From the NCBI GenBank assembly GCA_014529385.2, contig CM043949.1, positions 147,231,850 to 147,295,849 of the forward strand: 64,000 nucleotides of DNA, read 5' to 3'. This DNA is from Adiantum capillus-veneris (lineage: Eukaryota; Streptophyta; Polypodiopsida; Polypodiales; Pteridaceae). Below the pieces are notes generated by a model. That model worked only from the letters and a program-made list of their open reading frames with translations, was not told the origin of the DNA and did no database searches. Positions 27,199-40,870 of this stretch are shown here, one piece after another. How positions within the stretch are numbered: position 1 is the stretch's first letter; every line of letters begins with the position of its first letter. Made by a program: the position numbers and the translations under genes.

Positions 27199-27529
27199 TT
27201 GCGGTCAGGAAAACTTTATCAAAGTAGAAACCCCTAGCATTAGGGACCAAGCAAGCCATATTTCCACTGAGGGTTTTGTCAACCAAGGGATCATATCCAT
27301 CTTAAAGCCAATCTTGAGAGAGTATTTCAGGTCATATTACCATATGGATGAGGGATCCAAAAGTGTCAGCTTCAAGGAAGAAACCAAAATAGGAGTGGGA
27401 CCATCTCATCTTGCACCAACCCAAAAACTATTGTACTTGCAATATCGCTTTGAGAATGAGCAGGGTGCTCAAATTTATCAAGACCGTATGGATCGATACT
27501 GTGTGAAAATTGAAGAGAGGCCTATGTGA
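27199..27529 (+). other. Unrecognised open frame of about 110 codons
   Basis: An open frame runs from just after TTTGCGGTCAG to a TGA at 27527. The first ATG is at codon 50 (MDEGSKSVSFKEETK). The protein is hydrophilic and mixed-charge, with RENEQGAQ-like stretches (read RFENEQGAQIYQDRMDRY), and unlike any retrotransposon domain I know. An acceptor-like CAG precedes it, so an exon is possible. No function is claimed. Confidence 0.25.
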
Positions 27530-27934
27530 TGTGTTTACAATTCACAAATGAGGATTCTTGGACGTAGTGTGGTCTACAGTTCAAATTTTCTATAAGGCAA
27601 CCGATGCTCAAGATGGCATTCTTCTAAGGTATAAAGATAGGGATAGCATAATCGAGGTGTATTCAGTAGTTCAATACCTTCTGTTGGGGTGTCAATGGTA
27701 GCTTCTTCATCGACTTGGTCTCACTATATATGCCCACTCTGAGTTGTAGAGAGGGTATGAAGGTTTATAGCATCTCAAGTGAATAGCCCAATGTGATCCC
27801 AGTACTTATTTTGGCTTTAGGTATCCATTTATTTATTTGTCAAACTCTTGGCAGGGCAATTTGTTACGCTAGTATATGAGCACCACCCAAGTCCCCATTG
27901 TAAATCACCAATTCATTGCCTGGTAAGTTGGTTC

Positions 27935-27979
<45 letters not shown>

Positions 27980-28599
27980 GCTCTACGCTTCCGCATCGTC
28001 AACTTTGACACCGCTTTCCTTACCTTTGAGGCTTTTATATCTCTTTTTGTCCTTTATTACAATTTTTGTTCTCTCAAGGAAAAAAATCCTTCAGCAAACA
28101 AAAGCTTCAATGGGAACACACTGGAGAGAGGTGGAATCATAGTGAGGATCCAATGCGAGATAGAATTCCGCCCCTCTCGCGTGTTGCCCGTGCTTGCTTT
28201 CACTAGAAAGATAAACTATCTCGAGGGTCACCCAATACATTTGGCACTATTTACACCACAAATAAACTTAAAATGCATCTCAAACATCTCGATCTTTCTC
28301 TCTCTCACATACAAACACATAGCCAATGGACCTTGCATCCCAAATTACAAAGCTTTATATTTCTCAATGTATAGAACGCAAACCTCAAGGGTCCCTAGGC
28401 CTATACTAAGAGTTGAAAGGAGCATTTGATGATGTCAATGACAGAAATAGAAGGCGCATATAATACAAAACCTTTTGAAACAAAAAAAATAGGAGGAGGC
28501 TATAGAAGCTGTATATTTTTTGACTATATTTCCAACAGCCTGCCATGCTGAAATTTTTACCCTGGACAAAAAGCTTCAAAAGTATCACCAAAATATTTC
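27530..28599. other. No gene recognised; short CT tract
   Basis: Contains a CT run at 27936-27976 and low-complexity stretches. The right end is 3' flank of the ASR gene, which is transcribed toward it. An ORF across 27848-28429 is mostly the CT tract and shows no domain. Confidence 0.45.
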
Positions 28600-29552
28600 T
28601 CAAAAGAAGTGATGCTTGTGCTTGCCCTCGGCGAGCTTTTCTTCTTCCTTGGCTTCTTTTTTGTTGTGATGTTCGTGGAAGGTGAAGCCAACAGCGCCAA
28701 TAGCAGCGGTTGCAGCAAGCTCCTCTTCAATTTTGTGCTTGTGGGCATGCTCTGGGTCCTTCTTAACCTCATGCTTCTCATACTGGACATAGCAACAAAT
28801 TGATAAGAGTCAACATTAGAATTAAATTATTAGGACTTTGAACCGGTCCCCTAATCATAGGAAGCTTTCAACAACTTCCCACAATTATTCCCACATTGTG
28901 AATTACGACAACATCATGAGGTTCTGCGATCGAGCAACGCGCACCTAGCTAGGTGCGATTGGGGGTAGGGGGTTGCCGGTCCAGTAGGTGCGTGGTGCCG
29001 AACCTGAGAAAGCTTATGATGTTGAACATTATGGGAAAAACTAGGGAAAGAGGACCTCTTTTCCAAAAGGGAAAGTGTCTAAAACTTAATTCTTTAAATA
29101 CTAGTTACACTCACTCAGAAATGTTTTCTAAACATTAAGGAGGCAAAACCCCAAAATTCTCACAAACTAGTTGCAAAGTCATCATTTTCTCCTTGTATTT
29201 TGAGTGCCTCGTTGTGACTAACCAATCAAAATGCAAAGCCCAACTCTTATCTAAACACCCAAGTTCAAATCCCAAACGTGGCGTTTTTCAGATTGCTTGG
29301 GCAACACGTAAATGAGCGTACCAAGGCAAAGGCCCCTGCAGCGGCAGCTCCGAGCTCGCCCATGTGCTGCTCATGCTTGGCGTGCTTCTCTGCCTTGTGG
29401 GCCTTCTCGTAAGCGTCATCGTTGAAGCCGCCTGCGTTGAAGCTGCTCTGCTCATACACCTCAGTCGTCGTCTCGACGACCTCCGCCCCTTCCACCTCCT
29501 TTTCCTTGTGGTGAAACAAATGGTGGTGATGGTGGTGGTGCCCTTCCGCCAT
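28600..29552 (-). CDS. ASR: ASR protein (abscisic acid, stress and ripening induced), two exons
   Basis: Exon 1 is 29322-29552 (77 codons) and exon 2 is 28600-28782 (60 codons plus TGA), giving 137 residues, normal for ASR. The intron 28783-29321 has GT and AG ends and falls between codons (phase 0). The N terminus is the His-rich metal-binding tract ([16 protein letters not shown]). The ABA/WDS domain spans about residues 50-137, with [25 protein letters not shown] split by the intron and then [17 protein letters not shown], and a basic C-terminal [10 protein letters not shown] that resembles the family's nuclear signal. Known for the family: small, hydrophilic, largely unstructured until zinc binds; protects proteins and membranes under drought and salt stress and can bind DNA. 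No stop, frameshift or odd splice site is visible, so it looks functional. ASR is absent from Brassicaceae, which argues against that family. Confidence 0.95.
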
Positions 29553-29633
29553 CTCTCTCTTTCTCTCTCTCTCTCTTCTTCTTCTTCTTCTCGTTCTTTC
29601 TAATGTGCACTCTCCTCGCCTCTTGTTTATGTA

Positions 29634-29637
<4 letters not shown>

Positions 29638-29673
<36 letters not shown>

Positions 29674-29712
29674 CTTCAGATACTTGCTTATGTCTATTCT
29701 TCTATCACATGC

Positions 29713-29748
<36 letters not shown>

Positions 29749-29820
29749 ACAGTTTTCCTTGCTTTCTACTTCCCTTTTCTTTTATATAATGTACCTCCCT
29801 CTCTCTCTCTCTCTCTCTCT
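29638..29820. repeat. Three CT microsatellites upstream of ASR
   Basis: Pure CT runs at about 29638-29671, 29719-29747 and 29801-29820. They flank the predicted TATA box and lie within the promoter and leader of the ASR gene. Confidence 0.9.
29781..29790 (-). promoter_or_regulatory. Likely TATA box of the ASR gene
   Basis: Minus-strand ATTATATAAA about 230 bp upstream of the ATG. The stretch between is GA-rich on the transcribed strand (several CT microsatellites on the plus strand at 29560-29580, 29638-29671, 29719-29747), typical of a plant 5' untranslated leader. No ABRE core was confidently found. Confidence 0.5.
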
Positions 29821-31240
29821 ACCAAGTTACCCACCCTATTTTACCCTTCCCCTTGTATCTGATGATGTGTGTCTCCACCCACCTTCCAACAATTCCAACT
29901 TTAAGGGTATAAACTTCAAAGTGCCTTCACATGAGATCTTAAGCATTCAGATAAAGCCTCTCACTCACTTTCCATCTCTTGGAACTTCTCAATACATATC
30001 TCATCTACTTGTTGCCAACAAAAGGGACCCAACAACTTGCCAGTGCATAAGTTCTCATGAATGACTACCCCCCTTGCAAAAACATGTGAGTAGTGGACTT
30101 TCATAACGCCTTCACATGAGGGCTTGGAAAATATACAAAAAATTTGCATAATATTGGAATTTTAAGAATTTCCTTTTGAAAACATGAAAAATAGGAATTT
30201 TATATTGTCGAGAAACTTATTTTTCTTGAATGCTGCTTCACATCAATGTAAATATTCGAAGTATAGCTCTATTCTGCTCAATTTTCTAAAAGGAGTTTTT
30301 GTATGTTAACAAAAATGATGTTTCTCAATGTTCAATGCTTTACATCTCGAAATGGCATACTTCACACTATACAGTAAGAAACAAAGAGATACAAAATACT
30401 CTTTTGGACTTATGCTTGTAACCCTTTTTGTAGGAGCGGATCTAAGAGAATAGGGACAGAGGGTTGAATGAGACCGCTTGTTGTTCTCTTATCCGCTAAC
30501 TCTCTCTTGTATCCTTTTCATATATGATGTAGCTCTTTGCTCTCAAATATAATCTCTTGCTTGATGCTTTTTTTGGCCTGCCCCAAAGGGGGAAGGCCTT
30601 ACTATGCCTCCTCTTTTTGCCAATGAGAAAGGAAAGATTAGTTTTAAAAATACATTTTTTATTTCTTAGAATTGATTAATTTTTTATTGGTGCATGAAGT
30701 GAGTAATCATTCAGTTAAAGTAAATATTTCATTGGTTGGATGGGATAGGAACCCTCGATAAAAGCAATGAAGATTTCCATGGTGAATGAGATCTTGAAGA
30801 TACACGGTACAGAGTAGGAAGATTCCGGTTTCAAGGAGAAGGAGAAGGAAAAGGCAAAAAAAAAAGTGTTTCTCCTTGTTTGGCTGTGTTCTTTTGTTGC
30901 ACACCAAAATGATATGCTCTCTCTCTCTCACCTTCTCATGAAGCGGCCAGGGACAGGGATAGGCATATGAGAAGATGTGTCTGGCACTAATGTGGTAGGT
31001 GCTAAGGTTTGCAGGAGAGCCCTTTGGGAAAGTGGGAGTATTGCTGGATAGGGACATGCAAGTCCATCATTGATGCGAGAGGAGGATTGGAATGCCTTGC
31101 AAGGAAGGCAATGTAGCGATGCTCTCAGCTCCCTACTAACTGGGGTGAGGAGGAGGAGATTCATCATGATTAGGCATTTTTAGCAATGTTCTCTAATGGG
31201 CATTTGGTGGAGAGGAGGTTTGTAGATCCAACTGGGCATG

Positions 31241-31242
<2 letters not shown>
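29821..31242. other. No gene recognised
   Basis: Upstream flank of ASR on its far side. Only short ORFs without recognisable domains on either strand. Confidence 0.45.

Positions 31243-31282
<40 letters not shown>
31243..31282. repeat. (CT)n microsatellite, 20 units
   Basis: Pure CT tract. Confidence 0.97.
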
Positions 31283-31284
<2 letters not shown>

Positions 31285-31384
31285 CCTACAGTACATCCAC
31301 ATGTGGCAGACATTTCTCAGCTTCTTCTCTCCACTCTATGTGTCACAGGTGGCAGACATCTCTGTATTGTTGAAGTTCGTAGCT

Positions 31385-31385
<1 letters not shown>

Positions 31386-31424
<39 letters not shown>
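31386..31424 (+). repeat. Homopolymer of 39 G
   Basis: An uninterrupted run of 39 G residues between AGCTC and TTCAAG. Such runs are rare in plant nuclear DNA, can form G-quadruplexes, and are difficult to sequence exactly. Confidence 0.85.
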
Positions 31425-31426
<2 letters not shown>

Positions 31427-32144
31427 CAAGAACTTTTTTTAAAAACTCCTTATCTGTGAACCTTTTACCAATAAAATTCACCCTTTTTCTATTTAATCTG
31501 TAATTTTTTTTCCAATTTTATTTTATAGTACCCTTATGTATGTGAAAATGTGAGAAAAAATAAGAATAAGTAACCCCTTTTGCTACACTCACATGATAGT
31601 CACTAAATTATGAAGTAAGCACCCCCCCTCAAAGTTTGTAGGTTGCATGTCTTGCAGCACATAGGCATGCGCAGTATGGTGAGCACTAGATGGGCTTGTG
31701 TATAGGATAGCGGTGGCGGGAGGAGATGGCAAGAACAACAGAGATGGCCAGGGAGCGCCGCAGGATGGAGATAAGCTAGTTTAAGAATAAGTAGCATGCA
31801 CAGCTTGATAAGAGCCCCTCCATAACCCTCATCTCATAGTTCATCCGCGCACACAAGTTAGACCTCTCTCTTGATGGGCTCCTTTCTCAACAAGCTTACA
31901 ACAACATCATTGCAATCTCTGTCCGTCTAGTTCATAGGGGAGGGTGCGACTGCATGGCAACTAAGAGGAAGCTGAGAAGCCGCATTGCTGGTAGGGCAGT
32001 CATAGGTTAGCGTCTTAATTTGAAAAGGCTAGTATTAAAAATAAATATATTGGTGATTGATTAGAGATATAATAAATGATCGAGAGTCTTTTCTATGAAT
32101 GGGTTGGATCTTTGCACTCACTAACAGATGGGATCATGAGAGAG

Positions 32145-32310
32145 AGAGTCGTTGCACAAAGTGAAAGGGCACAACAATGCATGATGCCAACTCTATTCTG
32201 AAGATGATGGGTGGGACACGAGTGGAAGAGTCGTTGCACAAAGTGAAAGGGAACAACAATGCATGATGCCAACTCTATTCTGAAGATGATGGGTGGGACA
32301 CGAGTGGAAG
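32145..32310. repeat. 82-bp tandem duplication
   Basis: TCGTTGCACAAAGTGAAAGG starts at 32149 and again at 32231. The two 82-bp units differ at about one position, so the duplication is recent. It lies just 5' of the glucanase pseudogene. Confidence 0.93.
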
Positions 32311-32354
32311 AGTACGTGGGCATTCCCAACAAGAAGAGAAATATGCTGCACTTA

Positions 32355-33060
32355 ATCCTTCCCAACACCAATATCATCTTCATTGTCCTTACCCGATGCA
32401 ACCCTTATTATCCCGCTCGCACTGATTAACTATCTCCATTTTTCCCTCTTGGCCAACAATCTGCACAATCAAGTCAAGCTCTCTACTCCTCGATCATTTT
32501 GAGTCAACAGCCTATGCTCAACTTATTGCCTTATACTAGTTCTTATTCTATGCTTCATGTGGATACCTTTAGCATCTACAAGTCCAACGATGGCATAATC
32601 TCTCGAGTATACCCTATTCAAACCCTTCTCCATGGGAGGTGAGACCACGGACTCCAACATGCTCCTTGATGTTGTGTTGAACTCAACATTTTATGCATTG
32701 GGGTGCCTTAACTTCAGTAAGCTGCCTATCATGGTGTTGTCCACTGGCTGGCCTTATCAAGGTGATTCAACACTCGATGAAGATGCCACCATGGACAATG
32801 TAGCTACGAGCTATTTTTGGCTAGCTCCATGGATGAGGACACATTACGAATCGCTTTGGATTGGGCTTATGGCATTGGTCAAACCAATTTATTTGCCATC
32901 TAGCTGATTATGCTCTACTATATGAGCCTAACACCATTTCCAACCAATCCCCCTATGCTTTCAATGCCTCCCTCTAGGCCAACGTCGGTGTCTCTCCAAC
33001 CATTTATACCTTTTGGCAGGGTATCAACCACTCGGCTACCACCAATGAGTTGATGAGGTT
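32355..33060 (+). pseudogene. GH17 beta-1,3-glucanase with X8 domain, decayed copy
   Basis: Fragments in order match a plant glucan endo-1,3-beta-glucosidase: PNTNI near 32372, LANNLHNQVKLSTP at 32451-32492, then 32632-32830 with STFYALGCLNFSKLPIMVLS, TGWP (the family has SGWP or TGWP, with the catalytic Glu just before; here the residue is missing) and DATMDNVAT. ALDWAYGIGQTNLFAI and YEPNTISNQSPYAFNAS follow (32851-32985), resembling the C-terminal X8/CBM43 callose-binding module, but with its cysteines changed. Several stops and frame changes. Intact relatives are cell-wall or plasmodesmal enzymes that cut callose. Confidence 0.65.
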
Positions 33061-35832
<2,772 letters not shown>

Positions 35833-37478
35833 TGTAATGAAATTGGCCTATTTAATTTGAGAGTAGCAGAAATTAATGAGAGTACTTTTGAGAAATGACT
35901 TTGTGAGCATAGCGGGTGAACATAATTGAAGATAGCAACATAATCATAGCAATTAGTTAACTTGGCATGGACAATACTTTTGCAAGAGAGAGAATTTAGA
36001 GAACATGACAACAGTTGAGGACCGGATTTATGTGGAGCCGGTCCCCCCTCCAATAGGCATTTGTATTATGATTTCTCCCATTAAGAGAGACTTGTTACAA
36101 TAGAATCTTTGTGTTCCTTGTGACCTAGGTGATGCAATGAAGATGGAAAGCTTCATGCATCACAAAAATAACATAAACTTGAAGAAAGATTTAACTATCC
36201 CAAGCCTCAGTCCCAAGACCTCAAACACCTTCGAAGGTGGAGAGAGCTAGCAGGGAATGAGGGTAGGGAAGAGGAAGAAGAAACATTTCGTAGGAGAAAG
36301 AATTAGTTCCTCACTTATCATAACTCTTGTTGCTACCATACATAATAACATAGTAATGAAGAAGAAGGAGATGGCAAGCTTAAGCATTGAAGCATGGATC
36401 TTGGTTGGATTTGAACTCCATATCCAAGAGTGTTGGTGTAGGCTCTCAACCTCTACTTGCTTGGAGAAGGAGAGGGAGCTCTTGCACTTCTCATAGCATA
36501 CAATGAGAGTGTTTGTGAGTGTGTGTGGGTGAGTATACCCCCTAAGCAACCCCCTAGCTTGCTTGGGTCGACCCCCCCTTGTAGCTCATGCTTGAAGCTC
36601 ATTGGACCCCTCCAGGCCTAGCCAATCACAAGCAGGAGGCATTACAAGCAGCAAGGGTAGCCTTGAGACAAGTGTCCCCCTTTCCCCTTTTAGAGAGAGG
36701 GAGAGATAAATGCTAAATCATTTAATTAAATCTTCTACATTACTATTGGACCCCTTGGGTGGCCAACCAATAGGCTTTAGGCACACCATGAGGGCAACAT
36801 GAGGAGGAACTTGATAAGTGTCCCTTTAGCTTTATTTGTACCATGCATGCCTCGTGTGAGTGTGTGGGTGTTCTCTCTCATCCCCCCTCAGGTAGGGCTC
36901 ACCCCCTCCTTGTAGGGATTGACTCTTTGACCTTTTGACACCTCAAGCCCCTCATGCATAGGCCCAGCCCAGTTCCCACCACAAGCTTGGCTCATAAGCA
37001 CTTTAAGCTTGGGCTGGGTTCTCACCTCAAGTGCAACCTTAGCATCTCAAGCATGTCGAGCACCTCAAGCATCTCAATAATTAAGCACCTCAAGCATCTC
37101 AATAACCTCAATCATCAAGCACCTCAAGCACCTTAGTCATCAAGCATGGCAAGCAGGACAAGCACCTCGAGCTGGGTCGGGTTCCCACACCTCAAGCTCA
37201 GCCCTAGCTTACCTAAGGTCAAAGGACTTTCACACACATTATTGGAGGTCTTCAATGTAGCTAACCCTAAGGTCTTATGCTCCATTTGTTAGCCTTGCTC
37301 TTTGATATACCATCTCTCATTTGGGCCCCTTTACCACTGGCCCCGTGTTGAGATAGATCTATAAGCACATGTCTATATCTTAACACTTGTTCCCGTTTAT
37401 TCTCCCACATTAAGTGATCAATTTAATATGAGAAAATCATTTGGGTTGGTTAGATATTAGATATTAGATTTTATGACA
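35833..37478 (-). repeat. Chromovirus 3' LTR (1646 bp)
   Basis: Direct repeat of 42717-44336 with only scattered differences. A minisatellite of CTCAAGCA(C/T)CTCAA units (about 37035-37150) has one unit more than in the partner. Contains a hairpin GGACCGG...CCGGTCC near 36020. Confidence 0.94.
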
Positions 37479-37494
37479 TTACCTCTCTCTTGAA
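37479..37494 (-). other. Polypurine tract
   Basis: Minus strand TTTCAAGAGAGAGGTAA directly before TGTCATAA, the 3' LTR start. The same tract occurs before the LTRs at 49997 and 51289. Confidence 0.85.
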
Positions 37495-37831
37495 ATCATA
37501 GTCGTCCTCGACTATGAGGTAGAAGAGATAAAGCCTTAGTCATTAGTCAATTTTACTTAGCGGGTAGAGGATCCCTTTTAACCCTATGACATCTTTCCAA
37601 GATAGATGAATAATCCATTTGGTTCTTGGGAGACATAGCTGCCTCAAGCATGTCTGCTCTTTAGTCCATTTCATTCTCCCAAAGTAGAGTGACAAATTCT
37701 CCTTGGTGTTTGAGAGACGTCGTCCTCACAAACATGATTCTAAGCATGCATACTAGTTAAATTTGTGCACAATTAAAAAGAGGACTAGTCTTATAAGACA
37801 AAAACATGAGTCATTTAAAAGAAATTTGTAC

Positions 37832-38250
37832 TTACTCTAATGTAGCATTGTAAGCATTGACAAGGTTCATACTATCCTTAAGCTGTATTCCTTGCATCCA
37901 TCTAGCATCTTCAAAAGGATAATTTTTGAACTTAATAAGATACCGTCGGATAATCTTACCATGTCGTAGTACCTTGTCTTCATGCAGAAGAACAGCTTCG
38001 GGTTGTAGCACCTCTTCTTGGTCTTCAAATTCGGGAGGGTCTTCAATAATTGGTTCAGTTGGTGGCTGTCCTTTGTAGGGCTTAAGTAGGCTTACATGAA
38101 AGGCATTGTGTATGAGCCAATGGTTGGGAAACTTGAGTTGATAAGCCGTATCATTGATGGGCTTCAAGATTTGGAAAGGACCATAGTATCTTTTTGCTAG
38201 TTTAGCATAATACTTTTGATGGCCCGTAGGATTTTTTCCCGTCGTTTGCC
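37832..38250 (-). pseudogene. Integrase tail with chromodomain
   Basis: [19 protein letters not shown] is the GPY-type end of integrase. [35 protein letters not shown] then gives the chromodomain, with its aromatic and W-containing signature. It is cut from the upstream integrase by a frame break near 38170-38255. Confidence 0.88.
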
Positions 38251-38254
38251 TTAA

Positions 38255-38880
38255 TCAAGCCTTAGGAAACTTGAGTAAGACCCAATCATTTTCTTTGAAC
38301 ATTAAGGCTCTTCTGTGCTTATCAGCAACAACTTTTTGCCTTTGTTGAGAGATGGATATAGCCTCCTTAATCTTTTGAAAAGATTCTTGTAGGTCACGGC
38401 TATACTCATCGGCGGCGAAGATCTTCCCATGTACTTTGAGTAGCAAGGGACTTTTAGGTCTTCCGTCAATGATCTCAAAAGGTGCTTTTCCCGTAGAAGT
38501 ATGTACAGTATTATTGTAGGCATACTCTACAAGAGGTAAGTACTTTTCCCATTGTGAGCGTTGATCTACTTCAGTAACATAAGTCTTGAGTAGATCGAGT
38601 ATCGTAAGATTGGCTATCTCACTTTGGCCATCCGTTTGTGGGTGATAGATTTGCTCACTTTCTTCATCAGCTTTTGAACCCTCGGTATCTGCATCCCAAT
38701 TGCATTCTGCTACCATTTCATGCAAACTTTCAACAAGCATATGCTTTACCTCTTCAATCCATACTGGAACCTCCACATCTGCTACCACTTTTGCATCTTG
38801 GTTCACCTTTACATGGAGCTTCATACATAACTTTCTCACGAAGGGAGCATGGGATTCATACATAACTTTCTCACGAAGGG
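38255..38880 (-). pseudogene. Integrase with its catalytic core replaced by a short foreign-looking segment
   Basis: The frame begins near the integrase N terminus (ESHAP) and ends with normal C-terminal sequence (YHPQTDGQSEIAN, then WEKYLPLVEYAYNNT, GKAPFEI, DKHRRALMFKENDWVLL). Between these, about 38640-38815, lie about 60 acidic codons (with VPVWIEEVKHMLVESLHEM and CNWDADTEGSKADEESEQ) that I cannot match to integrase. The zinc finger and the first two catalytic Asp residues are missing. A 27-bp direct repeat (38820 and 38855) marks the N-terminal side of the replacement. Confidence 0.8.
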
Positions 38881-39835
38881 AATGGGTAACACATAGCCTA
38901 TTTCAATGGAGAAGATAACCATCCTGCAAGGTGAATGGTTCCTCTTTCTTCCCCAAAGCAAGGGATGACATTATGTCTCTAAAGTCAGGGTCAATAGCAT
39001 ACTCATCTATCATAGAGGATAGATCATTGTGAGTAGCTATAGACACCGCATTAACTTTGGGTCGTCGTTAAAGTGCATCGGCCACTTGATTGTGCTTACC
39101 AGCTATGTGAGCAATATGGAAATTAAATTGCGAAAGAAAATTTGCCCACCTCATTTGTTTGTCGGAAAGCTTGGTTTGCGTCATGAAATACTTGAGACTT
39201 TGGTGGTCGGTTCATAGGATAAATGGAGTCCCCAATAGGTAGTGCTTCCATGTGTCTAGGGCATGTAGAACAGCAAAAAGCTCTTTCTCATAAATGCCCA
39301 AGACTCGTTCATCAATATTGAGCCTTCGGCTCTCATATGCTATGGCATGCCCTTCTTGAATCAAAACTGATCCAAGGAAATCACCACAAGCATCACATTG
39401 GACCTCAAATGGCTTTGAGAGATCCGGAAGCACGAGGACTGGTTGGGAAGTAAGCTTCTCTTTGAGCTTTTCAAAAGCTTTTTGCTCCTTAGCACTCCAT
39501 ACAAACTTAACGTTCTTCTTAGTTAAGTCGTGTAATGGTCCTGCTACTTGAGAGAATTTTGCTATGAAGCATCTATAGTATGCGCACATACCAACAAATC
39601 TTCTTAGCTCATGTAGATTTCTTGGGTTAGACCATGCTTTTATTACCTCTAACTTTGATGGATCCATTTGGATACCATCTTTAGAGATAATATGACCTAG
39701 GTATTGAATCTCTTGAAGGAATAATTCACTTTTCTTTTGGTTGAGAATAAGCTTGTTCTCCCTCAATGCTTGAAAAATCACTTGGATGTTGCTTATGTTC
39801 CTCCAAAGACTTGGAGTAGATGATGATATCATCAA
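38881..39835 (-). pseudogene. Reverse transcriptase 3' part and RNase H
   Basis: The segment 39212-39835 carries IQYLGHIISKDGIQMDPSK, ELRRFVGMCAYYRCFIAKFS and RNase H start VQCDACGDFLGSVLIQEG, then YEKELFAVLHALDTWKHYL. Further sequence to about 39010 continues in the same sense with TDHQSLKYFMTQ...KLSDKQMRW and IAGKHNQVADAL, but is broken by stops at the positions of two expected arginines. Confidence 0.88.
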
Positions 39836-40290
39836 AGAACACTCCAGTGAATTTGCGGCATGGTCTAAAAATTTTCTCCATCAAACGATTGAACGTAGCT
39901 GGTGCATTAGTCAAGCCAAAAGGCATGACTAGATATTCATAAAGACCAAACGTTGTGCGAAACGCGGTCTTTAAGATATCTTCATCCACTATCCTTATTT
40001 GATGATAGCCACTCTTAAGGTCAATCCTACTGAAGTAGGTCGAGACTTGTAGCTTATCAAATAGATCTTCTACCCGAGGTACGGGAAATCTAACACACAT
40101 ACGGTATGTACCATCTTTCTTTTGCACTAAAAGGACTCGAGAACAAAAGGGAGAGGAACTAGGCCTCACCATTCCTTTGTCTACCAGCTCTTGTACTTGC
40201 CTCATGATATCCTCTTGTTGAGCTTGTGAGACTCGATAAGGAGGCTTGTTAGGTGGTGAGCTTCTAGGAAGGAGCTCAATGCGATGGTCA
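39726..40290 (-). pseudogene. Reverse transcriptase 5' part with a small in-frame deletion
   Basis: ELVDKGMVRPSSSPFCSRVL, KKDGTYRMCV, then directly RFPVPRVEDLFDKL: the roughly 14 residues that relatives have between these (the D-[FY]-R-A-L-N stretch containing a catalytic-site element) are gone. YFSRIDLKSGYHQI, YLVMPFGLTNAPATF and FFDDIIIYSK (catalytic DD) follow. A frameshift after HKQH moves the match into the next frame. Confidence 0.9.
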
Positions 40291-40298
40291 TCATCCCC

Positions 40299-40870
40299 TC
40301 ATTTTGGAGGTAAGTCCATAGGGATATCATCGATGAACACATCTTGGAATCCTTTTAGAAAATTAGACAAGTCTAACTCTTCTTGATTCCCACCATTTAC
40401 ATTTGATGAAACATTAGTATCTTTTAGAGACTCTTTGACAAAAATCATGTACGCAGAAACTGAGCTCTTCATTGACTTATCAAAAGCAAGAGGATTTACA
40501 AGTGGAATAGTGCGACCACGCTCACTAGCATCTATATACATGTTCTTTCCCCTGTAGGTGAAGTAGATTCTCCTTTCAAGGAACTTCATGTTGGCAGCCA
40601 TGCGATCAAACCATGGTGCCCATAGGATAACATCCTCACGTTGGAGAGGAGAGATGAAGAAGTCTTCCTTGTCGACATAGCTTTGGACATGAAGCCTCAA
40701 CTTCCCAATCAAGGGAGTAACGGAGGCTTCTTGTCCCTTGAAAGCTGCATCAACCACTACTATATCTCCCATCTCAAAATCTTGAATGCCCAACTTGGTG
40801 GCCAACTCCATTGATATGAAGTTAAGAGTAGAGCCAGGGTCAAACAAGATGAAGGCATCATGCTCTCTTA
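40299..40870 (-). pseudogene. Retroviral-type aspartic protease and linker
   Basis: AFILFDPGSTLNFISMELA is the protease active site with D-P-G in place of D-S-G or D-T-G. The downstream part is the usual linker to reverse transcriptase, ending in DIPMDLPPK. Confidence 0.85.

Noticed and set aside
27848-28429. 193-codon ORF on the plus strand
   Set aside because: Largely a CT tract (Ser-Leu repeat) plus unrelated sequence; no domain.
28406-28790. Other-frame ORFs over ASR exon 2 (for example one rich in Ser and Lys on the minus strand)
   Set aside because: They are shadows of the ASR exon, whose correct frame is fixed by the splice junction and family match.
37035-37150. CTCAAGCA repeats as a separate satellite
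   Set aside because: They are part of the chromovirus LTR and recur at the same place in its partner LTR (43925-44000).
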